Of a stretch of DNA of 64,000 bases, positions 8,169 through 16,268 are shown piece by piece. The DNA comes from Roseiarcus sp963767245 (GTDB lineage Bacteria > Pseudomonadota > Alphaproteobacteria > Rhizobiales > Beijerinckiaceae), in assembly GCA_963767245.1 (NCBI GenBank), contig CAVYDG010000011.1, positions 620,001 through 684,000 on the forward strand, read 5' to 3'. Below the pieces are notes generated by a model that saw only the letters and a list, made by a program, of their open reading frames with translations, was not told where the DNA came from and did not search any database. Numbering within the stretch: position 1 is the stretch's first letter; the number at the start of each line of letters is the position of its first letter. The position numbers and the translations under genes were made by a program.

Positions 8169-9722
8169 AGCGGATTGTGGTGGCGGCGTTTGCTCGAATT
8201 GGATTCTGTTTGCTTATGAGCAAGACCTTCCGGCCCTGGACGATCGATCAGCCGCTGTTGTTGCCGCCGAGCGTTCAGGACTTTGTCGGCGAGGACCATC
8301 TGGCTCGCTTCATTTTGGCGCTTGTGCTCGAGCCTCTCGACCTTGGTGAGATCGAAGCCGCGTATGCGAGCGAGCGCGGGCAGCCGCCGTTTGACCCGGC
8401 GATGATGACGGCGCTGTTGCTGTACGGCTATTGCAACGGCGTCTACTCGTCGCGCCGGATCGCCAAGGCGGCGCGCGAACGGGTCGACTTCCTGAGCATT
8501 GTCGGGCTCGATCCGCCGGATTTTCGCACCGTCTCTGACTTCCGCAAGCGGCACTTGAAGGTGCTTGCGGGACTGTTCGGGCAAGTTCTCAAGCTGTGCG
8601 AACAGGCGGGACTTGTGAAGCTCGGCCATGTCGCGCTCGACGGGACGAAGATCAAGGCGAACGCCTCCAAGCACAAGGCGATGAGCTACGAGCGCATGGA
8701 GAAGCGTGCGGCGGAGCTCGAGGCCGAGGTCGAGCGGTGGCTGAGCGCAGCCGAGGCTGCGGACGCCGAGGAAGACAGAGCCTTCGGCCGCGACAAGAGC
8801 GGCGAGGAGCTGCCCAAATGGGTCGCCGACAAGAAGAAGCGCGTCGAGAAGATCCGGGCGGCGAAGGCCGAATTGGAGGCCGAGGCGAAAGCGGCCGCGG
8901 CGGCCAAGGCCAAAGCGCAGGCCGAGGAGCGGCGACAAGCCGAGGGCCGCAAGAAACCGGGCAAGCCCGCCGCCCCGCCATCCGAAGAGCCTGACCCCAA
9001 AGCGCAGAAGAACTTCACCGATCCCGAAAGCCGCATCATGAAAACCAAGGACGGCTTCATCCAGGGCTACAATGCGCAGGCGGCGGTCGACGCGACGGCG
9101 CAGGTGATCGTCGCCCACGGCCTCGACGCGAAGCAGAGCGATCAACATCAATTGGCGCCGATGGCCGACGCCATCGAAGCCAATCTGGGCAAGAAGCCGA
9201 CGCAACTGTCGGCGGACGCGGGCTATTGCTCCGACGCCAACCTTACAGCGATGGAGGAACGCGAGATCGACGCCTATATCGCGCCGGGGCGGGCCAAGCA
9301 CGCCGGGGAAGGAGAAGGCGGCGGCGCCCGCGTCGCCGCCATGCGCGAAAGAATCAAGGCCGGCGGGCACTCCAGCCCCTACCGCTTAAGAAAGCAGCTG
9401 CCCGAGCCGGTGTTCGGACAGATCAAGCAGGCGCGCGGCTTCCGTCAGTTTCTCTTGCGCGGCGTCGAGAAGGTCGCCAACGAGTGGGGCCTCGTCTGCC
9501 TCGCCCACAATATCTTGAAGCTCGCCCAGGGGCGGACCCCGTCCCTGGCCGCACGCGCAACCGGCTGAGCTTCGCCACCTCGGAAACGGTGCAACGAACG
9601 ATGGCCGCAAAGCTTCCACCCAACCTTACATCAAACCGGATGCGCGAATTTGCTGCATCCGGCTCTCCGACTGGCTTGAGCGGTTCAAATCCCATCTCGC
9701 CGAGGATTAAGCAGACAGGCTC
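8152..9722 (+). mobile_element. IS1182-family insertion sequence
   Basis: A complete 1.57-kb element. The left end (from 8148) and the reverse complement of the right end (to 9726) read CTAGGAGCCTGTCTG-GA/CT-TAAT and agree at 19 of 21 positions. CTAG at 8148-8151 and 9723-9726 is best read as a 4-bp target duplication flanking the element. It encodes one intact DDE transposase. It sits in noncoding DNA between the SDR and the porin, so no gene is clearly broken by it. Confidence 0.87.
8216..9568 (+). CDS. IS1182-family DDE transposase
   Basis: A 450-residue transposase that cuts and moves the IS. The N-terminal part (MSKTFRPWTIDQPLLLPP, then LLLYGYCNGVYSSRRI) is typical of IS1182/IS5-superfamily DUF772 domains. 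The catalytic acids are visible: Asp in ALDGTKIKA, Asp in SADAGYCSD and Glu in EPVFGQIKQARGF. The middle is an Ala/Lys/Glu-rich coiled-coil-like insertion (about residues 160-260). The ATG at 8216 is the first in-frame ATG with the family N-terminus; a GTG at 8177 would extend it by 13 residues. The frame is uninterrupted, so the element may be active. Confidence 0.9.
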   Translation: MSKTFRPWTIDQPLLLPPSVQDFVGEDHLARFILALVLEPLDLGEIEAAYASERGQPPFDPAMMTALLLYGYCNGVYSSRRIAKAARERVDFLSIVGLDPPDFRTVSDFRKRHLKVLAGLFGQVLKLCEQAGLVKLGHVALDGTKIKANASKHKAMSYERMEKRAAELEAEVERWLSAAEAADAEEDRAFGRDKSGEELPKWVADKKKRVEKIRAAKAELEAEAKAAAAAKAKAQAEERRQAEGRKKPGKPAAPPSEEPDPKAQKNFTDPESRIMKTKDGFIQGYNAQAAVDATAQVIVAHGLDAKQSDQHQLAPMADAIEANLGKKPTQLSADAGYCSDANLTAMEEREIDAYIAPGRAKHAGEGEGGGARVAAMRERIKAGGHSSPYRLRKQLPEPVFGQIKQARGFRQFLLRGVEKVANEWGLVCLAHNILKLAQGRTPSLAARATG

Positions 9723-9726
9723 CTAG
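9706..9726 (-). repeat. Right terminal inverted repeat plus CTAG target duplication of the IS
   Basis: Reverse complement reads CTAGGAGCCTGTCTG then CTTAAT, matching the left end in 19 of 21 bases. It ends 158 bp downstream of the transposase stop. Confidence 0.85.
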
Positions 9727-9926
9727 CGCCGGAAGGGGGACGTTGCGGTTCGAGGACTTAACGTCGCGGCAGACGATTCGGCTGACATGGCGGCGAATTG
9801 CCGTGGATCCAGCCCGGCTCGTCGGATGTTCGGCGATCTGGATAGGACAACCTTTGTAACCAATCGACAGCGTGCGGTCTTACCGGAACCCTCGGCTGCA
9901 ACCATCAGCACGAGCAAATCGGCGTA
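9727..9926. other. Noncoding flank of the IS
   Basis: About 200 bp without a recognisable gene between the IS right end and the porin relic. A minus-strand open stretch holds an isolated EGSGKT run but no family context. Confidence 0.4.
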
Positions 9927-10020
9927 GCGTGAAGGTCAACCTGCCGTCGTTCGGCGCTGGCGACGGCGCCCTCATCACCGGCTCCCATACCCAGAGCGCG
10001 GTCCGGTACTCCGGTCTCCC
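9927..10020 (+). pseudogene. Porin gene relic (94 bp)
   Basis: These 94 bases align without gaps to 11771-11864 of the downstream porin gene, with 85 identities (about 90 percent). The first 39 bases are identical. Similarity stops sharply on both sides. It is a displaced or leftover internal fragment of a porin paralogue, with no start and no beta-barrel remainder. Confidence 0.8.
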
Positions 10021-10737
10021 AGCGCGAGTCAGGCGCGGGAATCGCGGCGATTGGCCGGCGCCCGCGCCGCTTTGAGCCGCAATCTCCATACGCACAGCTT
10101 GAGTCGAGCGCCGTTTGATCCAGAATCCTTGGGCCAGTGCGCTTGAGCTGCTGCCGTATCGGGACGCCATCGGGCGCGCGGCCTTGCCGCCCAAGCGCCA
10201 CGCGGCGCTGTCGGTCGAGGGGACGGGCGTGGATTTGCACGGAATCGAATCAGCCCGAATCGGGCCGAATCAGGCTCACCTTAGGTCGGGAGCAGGCGGT
10301 CGGCGCCTCTCTCCGGCGGCCGCCACGGATCGCACCACCCCGGGCAATGGGGCCGCCTTGTCGACCCGGCGCAACGCCTTTCGCGCCCAATTCTCCCAGC
10401 TAACCCATTGACCCACCGAGAGAAACAAGATTGCGGCGCGTTTAGGGCGAAATCGAGTGACAATTATGCAACAAGGTCCGGGAAACGCCGTCTGAACTCC
10501 AATTTATCGAGAAAATTTATTGTGTCCAAATTTAGAGAAGCTATGGTGCGTCAGGTGAGCGGGAGGTTCCCGGTCGCGGAAGATCGCGGACATTTGCAGG
10601 GGCAAAGCGCCACGATCGAAAGGTCACACGGGAAGAGGGGGCTGATCGCTTTCGATTTCATTCGGTCCGTGGGAGGGCCGCAGAAGCCGAAGGCGAGAAG
10701 AAAACCAACGCCCACCACGTCTAACTGGAGGTCACAA
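10021..10737. other. Long leader/upstream region of the porin
   Basis: 717 bp before the porin start. No supported gene. An open frame runs from 10408 into the porin but its upstream part lacks a signal peptide or family similarity, whereas the ATG at 10738 has both. The stretch around 10450-10545 is distinctly AT-richer than its surroundings and is the likely promoter zone; I could not pick convincing -35/-10 boxes. Confidence 0.4.
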
Positions 10738-12360
10738 ATGACGCTCATTAAGAGCCTTCTGCTCGGATCGGCGGCCGGCATCGTCGCTGTCGCGAGCGCG
10801 CAAGCGGCCGATCTGCCGACCAGGAAGGCGGCGCCGGTCGAATACGTCAAGGTCTGCAACGTCGGCGGCATCACCGGCTGGACGCTGCCGGGGTCTGACA
10901 CCTGCGTGAAGTTCTCAGGCTACATCACGGCGCAGTTCACAGGCGGCAACCTCAACACCCAATACAACTACGGCTCGATTTCGGACGCGGCGGTGGCCGC
11001 CTCGAATACCTTTATTCCCCAGAGTCCTGCTGTAGCCGCTGGTTTGACGACCCTTAGCCCTCTGGACTCCCGGCTTACGCAGCGGGTCCTGATTGCCGCC
11101 AGCGCCCCTCAGAACAACCAGAGCTTCAATCGGAATCAAGTTGGCTGGACGACCCGCGCCAACTTCGGGTTCGACATGGCCTCGAACACCGCCTACGGCC
11201 CGCTGATCGGCCACTTCGACATCAACTCGGAAAACGGCAACGGCTTCGATAATACCGGCACCCAGACCTATCTCAACACCGGATACCTGACTTGGGCAGG
11301 CATCACTGCTGGTAAGGCGCAGTCGTTCTATTCGTTCACCGGCGGCGGCGACAACTGGGCGAACTTTGCCTCACCCGACCAGAAGGGCTTCAACGAGCCT
11401 GACCTGCTGGCTTATACCGCTTCGTTCGGCGGCGGCTTCACCGCGACCATCGCGGCACAGAGCCAGGGTAGCAACGGCGGTTCCGGCGGCGGCACGAATA
11501 TGGGCGGCGGCAATATCGGGGTTAGTAGTCTTTCCCCCTCGACCATCACCTTTGGCGGCGAGAAGTGGCCGGACATCGTCGGTGCCTTGCACGTCAAGCA
11601 GGGCTGGGGCGAGGCTCAGGTTTCGGGCGTGGTTCATAATGTCAACGTGGAGGATACCGCCTACAACACCGCTCCGTTTAACAATGTCTCCGGTTCTTTG
11701 GGCTGCGGCCTGGACAACAGCTTGGCTTGCAACTCTCACCATAATCAGATCGGCTGGGGCGTCGACGCCGGCGTGAAGGTCAACCTGCCGTCGTTCGGCG
11801 CTGGCGACGACTTCCTGGTCACCGGCTCCTACACCCAGAGCGCGGTCTGGTACTCGGGTCTCCCCGACATGATGTGGGGCGAGAACGGTCAGGTCAACGG
11901 CAATGGCCAGCCGATGTATATGCAGGACGCCTTCTTCAACCCGATCACCAACTCGTGGTCGAAGCCGACCGCGTGGTCAGTCTCGGCTCTGATCGAGCAT
12001 CACTTCACGCCGCAATTCTATCTCGATCTCGAAGGGTCGGTCGGCCAGTTGAAGTGGAGCAACCAGGGCGGCGGCTGCAACTTCTTAGCGGTTGGTTGTG
12101 CCCTCGCGTCGGCCGGCCAAGGCGCGCTTTCTCCAAGCGCGACGACCTGGCTGGTTGGCGCCGACCTTGGCTGGAACCCAGTCAACAACCTGAACTTCGA
12201 CCTCGAGTTGATGTATCAGGGCACGAACCAGTCGACGCCGAACGGCGTTCTCGGGACGATCTACAACTGGGGCCAGACGAACGAATTCTTCGTGCCCGGC
12301 AATTGGCACGGCAGCAGCGACGGTTTCGCTGGCCGGTTCCGCATCACCCGTTACTTCTGA
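10738..12360 (+). CDS. Outer-membrane porin (alphaproteobacterial Porin_2 family)
   Basis: A 540-residue porin forming a trimeric beta-barrel channel in the outer membrane. The signal peptide MTLIKSLLLGSAAG...AQAADLPTRKAAPVEYVKVC is the standard N-terminus of Hyphomicrobiales porins; cleavage is after AQA. The mature part alternates polar and aromatic residues and ends with Phe (RFRITRYF), the usual outer-membrane insertion signature. Two Cys near the N-terminus (VCNVGG, DTCVKF) are family-typical. GGAGG at 10727-10731 fixes the start at 10738. It is slightly longer than most family members because of Gly/Ser-rich loops (SQGSNGGSGGG). It is monocistronic with its own terminator. Confidence 0.93.
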   Translation: MTLIKSLLLGSAAGIVAVASAQAADLPTRKAAPVEYVKVCNVGGITGWTLPGSDTCVKFSGYITAQFTGGNLNTQYNYGSISDAAVAASNTFIPQSPAVAAGLTTLSPLDSRLTQRVLIAASAPQNNQSFNRNQVGWTTRANFGFDMASNTAYGPLIGHFDINSENGNGFDNTGTQTYLNTGYLTWAGITAGKAQSFYSFTGGGDNWANFASPDQKGFNEPDLLAYTASFGGGFTATIAAQSQGSNGGSGGGTNMGGGNIGVSSLSPSTITFGGEKWPDIVGALHVKQGWGEAQVSGVVHNVNVEDTAYNTAPFNNVSGSLGCGLDNSLACNSHHNQIGWGVDAGVKVNLPSFGAGDDFLVTGSYTQSAVWYSGLPDMMWGENGQVNGNGQPMYMQDAFFNPITNSWSKPTAWSVSALIEHHFTPQFYLDLEGSVGQLKWSNQGGGCNFLAVGCALASAGQGALSPSATTWLVGADLGWNPVNNLNFDLELMYQGTNQSTPNGVLGTIYNWGQTNEFFVPGNWHGSSDGFAGRFRITRYF

Positions 12361-12390
12361 TCGCCTTCCGATCAGTTGACCTCCATCAGC

Positions 12391-12419
12391 CCCCGGAGCG
12401 AAAGCTCCGGGGTTTTTTT
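12391..12419 (+). terminator. Rho-independent terminator of the porin gene
   Basis: Nine perfect base pairs (12391-12399 CCCCGGAGC with 12404-12412 GCTCCGGGG), a four-base loop and seven T at 12413-12419, 30 bp after the porin stop. Confidence 0.93.
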
Positions 12420-12720
12420 CGTTATAGGGCCGGGTCGATGACCGGGCAGGCGCGGGTCAGCGACCGCGCCCTACAGCGTTTGTTGCAGGGCCGGGTCGGC
12501 GACCGCGCGCGGCAGCGGCGCGGCCCGCGGCAACTTTAACGCTTGCGCGGGCGCCCTCTGCGGCCGATGATCAGCAAGGCCCGCGCTGATGCGCGAGGGC
12601 GGGAGGCGGCTACGGAACGCCGCTCCGCCCTCTTTCACTCACGCCGATCCGTCCTGGTTGAACCGCATACGCGTCGCCACGACGACTTCGGCGGCGCGGA
12701 TTGAGGTCGGCCATAACGCG
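12420..12720. other. Intergenic spacer before rel
   Basis: No gene seen. It holds two imperfect copies of a GGGCCGGGTCG-GACCG block (about 12428 and 12489), each able to form a short GC hairpin. The reading frame of rel is open upstream to 12589 but lacks family similarity there. Confidence 0.4.
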
Positions 12721-14917
12721 ATGATGCGGCAATACGAGTTGGTCGAGCGGGTCCGCCGCTACAATCCTCACACCAGCGAGGATCTGCTGAACCGCGCCTA
12801 TGTGTTCGCGATGAAGGCGCATGGCAGCCAGAAGCGCGCGTCAGGCGATCCCTATTTCTCCCATCCGCTCGAAGTCGCGGCCATCCTGACCGAGTTCAAG
12901 GTCGACGATCCGACGATCGTGGCGGCGATGCTGCACGACACGATCGAAGACACGACGGTGACGCGCGAGGACATCGACCAGGCGTTCGGCGAAGAGATCG
13001 GCGGTCTGGTCGACGGCCTGACCAAGCTCGGCAAGCTCGACTTCGTCACCAGGCACGCCCAGCAGGCCGAGAATTTCCGCAAGCTCCTGCTCGCCATCGC
13101 TGACGACGCCCGCGTCCTCCTGGTCAAGCTCGCCGACCGTCTGCACAACATGCGCACGCTCCAGTTCATGCCGGAGGCCAAGCGCGCCCGAATCGCCGAG
13201 GACACGCTCGACATCTATGCTCCGCTCGCCGGGCGCATGGGCATGCAGAGCATGCGCAACGAGCTCGAGGACCTCGCCTTTCGCTCCCTGATGCCGGATG
13301 CCTATAAGCTCATTGTTTCCCGCCTCGAGGGCATGAAGACCAAGAACGGCGCGATCATCGCCCGCATCGCGGCGGAGCTCACCGACCAGTTCGCCCGCCG
13401 CGGCATCAAGGTCGAGGTCAAGGGCCGCCAGAAGCAGCCCTATTCGATCTGGCGCAAGATGGAGCGGCGCTCGATCGCGTTCGAGCAATTGTCCGACATT
13501 TACGGCTTTCGCATTCTCGTCGACACGGTCGCCGACTGCTACGCCGCGGTCGGCGTCGCCCACACCACCTGGCCAAGCGTGCCGGGGCGGTTCAAGGACT
13601 ATATCTCGACGCCGAAGCAGAACGACTATCGGTCGATCCACACCACCGTGATCGGGCCGGGCAGCCAGCGGGTCGAGCTTCAGATTCGCACCCATGAGAT
13701 GCACGAAGTGGCGGAATACGGCATCGCGGCGCACGCCATCTATAAGGACGCCGGTACGAGCGCCGACGCGCCGGTGGTGAGCGAAAGTCGCGCCTACCGC
13801 GGCTTGCGGCAGACGATCGAGGCGCTGGCGAGCGACGATTTCGGAAAAGTTCCTCGAGCACACCAAGCTCGAGCTGTTTCATGACCAGGTGTTCTGCTTC
13901 ACTCCCAAGGGGCGGCTCATTGCGCTCCCGCGTGGCGCGACTGCGATCGATTTCGCCTATGCCGTCCATACCGATGTCGGCAATTCGGCGGTCGGGGCGA
14001 AGATCAACGGCCGCATTGCGCCGCTGATCTCGGAATTGCACAACGGCGACGAGGTGCTGATCTCTCGCTCCGAGGGCGGCTCGCCTCCGGCCGCCTGGGA
14101 CAGCATCGTGGTGACGGGGAGGGCCCGCGCCGCCATCCGCCGCGCGACGCGCGAGGCGGCGAAGGCGCAGTTCGGCGGCCTCGGGCGCCAGATCGTCGAG
14201 CGCGCGTTCGAGCGCGCGGGCAAGAAATTCGCCGAATCGAAACTCAAGGCGGCGCTGCCCCGGCTCGCGCGCGCCTCGATCGACGACGTTTTCATCGGCG
14301 TCGGCCGCGGCGAGATTTTCTCAACCGATGTCGTGCGCGCCGTGTTTCCGAACTTCAAGGAAGAGCGCAAGGCCGGTCCGGCGGCCCCATTGAACGAGAG
14401 CGGCTGGTTCGGCTTGCCCAAGGCGGCCGACCTCATGTTCCGCGTGCCGGGCGAACCCGACGCCGGCGGCGCGCTGCCGCTGCGCGGCATCGATTTCGAT
14501 ACGGCGGTTAGATTCGCGCCGAAGGGCGGAGCGGTGCCCGGCGAGCGCATCGTCGGCATCCGCGCGCCAGAGGGCATCGTCATCTATCCGATTCACTCGC
14601 CGGCGCTAGTCGATTACAACGATCACCCCGAGCTGTGGCTGGACGTGCGCTGGGATCTCGAGGACGCGCCGAACCTGCTCTACTCGACCCAGATCGTGGT
14701 CACGCTGCTCAACGAGCCCGGCGCGCTTGGTGTTATCGCAACCACCATCGGCGAATACGGAGCCAACATCGACGCCATTTCGTCGTCGGCCAGCGGCGCC
14801 GATTTTCGTCGGTTTGTCATCGATCTCCAGGTGCGCGACATCCAGCACCTCAACGCCATCCTGTCGCAGCTGCGCGGCAAGGGCGTCGTCCACGAGGTCG
14901 AGCGGGTGAGTGAATAG
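12721..14917 (+). pseudogene. rel: Bifunctional (p)ppGpp synthetase/hydrolase Rel/SpoT, frameshifted as assembled
   Basis: This is the stringent-response enzyme that makes and degrades (p)ppGpp. Domains in order: HD hydrolase (MLHDTIEDT, KLADRLHNMRTL), synthetase (DIYGFRILVDT, NDYRSIHTTV, ELQIRTHEMHEV), TGS (FCFTPKGRLIALPRG) and a C-terminal ACT domain (LLNEPGALGVIATTI). The full span gives about 732 residues, the usual length. However, the frame changes once in the linker before TGS: removing one A from AAAA at 13845-13848 gives DDFGKFLEHTKLELF, exactly the family sequence. As written, the first part ends at 13884 and the second opens near 13889. Since most alphaproteobacteria have only this enzyme, a sequencing indel is likelier than loss. 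The double ATG at 12721/12724 is the start. Confidence 0.88.
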
Positions 14918-14924
14918 GGGACCG

Positions 14925-15371
14925 ATGCCGCTCTACTTCGCCTATGGCGCCAACATGAGCGTCAGCGGCATGGCGCGCCGCTGCCCGCGGTCGAAGCCGC
15001 TTGGGCCGGCGCGGCTCGCGCGACATCGGCTCGCGGTGATGCGCGAAGGCTGGCTCACCGTCGCTCGCGACCCGCGCTCCTCCGTGCACGGCGTGGTGTG
15101 GGAGCTGGCGCTCGGCGACGTAGCGGCGCTCGACCGCTACGAGGGCCTGGCGCGGGGCCTTTACGCCAAGCTGACCCAGCCGGTCCTCGCGGTGCAAGGG
15201 CCGAGGCGGGCGATCGTCTATGTCGGCGCCAACGCCGGGCCGGGCGCGGCACGCACCGATTATATCGCCGATATCATCGCCGCGGCGCGCTCGTGGCCGC
15301 TACCGGCGGAGGCGATCGAGGTGCTGGAGCGGATAGCGGCGGCGGGCAGCCGGCAGACCGGCGGCCGCTAA
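14925..15371 (+). CDS. Gamma-glutamylcyclotransferase-like (AIG2/GGCT fold) protein
   Basis: A 148-residue GGCT-fold protein. It begins MPLYFAYGANMS, the substrate-binding loop signature of the family, and has the catalytic-type Glu in ALDRYEGLARGLY near residue 70. Family members release 5-oxoproline from gamma-glutamyl compounds or modify gamma-glutamylamines; which applies here is unknown. The ATG at 14925 has AGGGG at 14915-14919, overlapping the rel stop, so the gene is translationally linked to rel. An upstream GTG at 14910 would overlap rel. Confidence 0.83.
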   Translation: MPLYFAYGANMSVSGMARRCPRSKPLGPARLARHRLAVMREGWLTVARDPRSSVHGVVWELALGDVAALDRYEGLARGLYAKLTQPVLAVQGPRRAIVYVGANAGPGAARTDYIADIIAAARSWPLPAEAIEVLERIAAAGSRQTGGR

Positions 15372-15383
15372 GACCCGCCCGCC

Positions 15384-16022
15384 CTACCTGTTGCTGGCCG
15401 CCGCTTCGGCGGGGTCGGTCCCGGTCACGCCGCCGAGACTGAGCCAGACGTTCGGGTCGTCCTGAGCTTGGCGCTTGTAGAACTGATAGCCGGTCGCGGC
15501 CCACGGGCGCACGTCGTCTGAGAGATTGTCGAGCACGAAGTCGCCGCGGTCGGTTTTGACGGTGAGCACCGCATGGCCTTCGCCGCTGAGGTCGCGGACG
15601 ATTGTCATCAACAGCGCCTGCCGCGGAAAGCCGCGCTCGATCAAGAGTTTGCGCTTGAACAGGGCGTACACCTTGCAGTCGCCCTTGCCGTCGACCGGAT
15701 AGTCCCAATGGTCGAGCGTCGTTCCCCAATGGTCGAGGTTGCTGATTGGGACGATCGCGCCGTTGACCTCGTCGTTGATGTCATTGAGGGTTTTCCACAC
15801 CTGCCGCGTCAGGCGGACGTCCAGCGGCCTGAGCTTGCCGAGGCTGCACTCGTCGCCGTGGCGATTGCAGAAGTCAACCCAGCCGTAGGGAATCGAGGTT
15901 TCGCGGCCGACCGGCTCGCGCGAGGCCCGGGGAAGGTCCTGCTCGGACGCTTCGCCGAAAGTGATCCAGGCGAGGCCGAAGATCGCCGCCGCGGTGATGA
16001 AGCCAAAGAGCCGATAGATCAT
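15384..16022 (-). CDS. Transglutaminase-like cysteine peptidase (BTLCP family)
   Basis: A 212-residue periplasmic protein of the bacterial transglutaminase-like cysteine proteinase family. The N-terminus is a signal peptide or anchor (MIYRLFGFITAAAIFGLAW). The triad is visible: Cys in KGDCKVYALFKR, His in GEGHAVLTVKT, Asp in FVLDNLSDDV. Relatives such as LapG cleave surface adhesins under c-di-GMP control; no LapD-type partner is seen here, so that role is only a possibility. The ATG at 16022 places the signal peptide correctly; the frame extends to 16082 without need. It faces the GGCT-like gene tail to tail. Confidence 0.85.
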   Translation of the reverse strand: MIYRLFGFITAAAIFGLAWITFGEASEQDLPRASREPVGRETSIPYGWVDFCNRHGDECSLGKLRPLDVRLTRQVWKTLNDINDEVNGAIVPISNLDHWGTTLDHWDYPVDGKGDCKVYALFKRKLLIERGFPRQALLMTIVRDLSGEGHAVLTVKTDRGDFVLDNLSDDVRPWAATGYQFYKRQAQDDPNVWLSLGGVTGTDPAEAAASNR

Positions 16023-16268
16023 CTTCGTCCCCAGTCTCGATGGGGACACTATCGGCGCCGCGGCTTGGCGTCGGCCCAACAAAATAGGTCGGATTTTATC
16101 GATCTGCGCGCGCCGGCCGGGCGAAATTTGTTAAGGTTGACCGGAGGCGCCGCTGTGCGGCCGGGCGCCCTCGCGAATGTCAACAATCCGTTTCAACGGC
16201 CCTCTATCGTTTGAGCGCGCACGGAATCCGCCGGGCGGCGGCCGAAAGCGCGAGCGAGGGAGCGCGAG

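Noticed and set aside
9723..9917. Minus-strand 64-codon frame with GSGKT resembling a P-loop
   Set aside because: Only the five-residue motif matches; no following strand, Walker B or length to support an ATPase.
10408..10737. N-terminal extension of the porin
   Set aside because: The extension precedes a perfect signal peptide and a strong ribosome site at 10727-10731; it is noncoding leader.
13840..13850. Programmed -1 frameshift in rel (slippery A AAA)
   Set aside because: The needed shift is +1, no slippery heptamer or downstream structure was recognised, and repair of the A run gives the exact family sequence; indel preferred.
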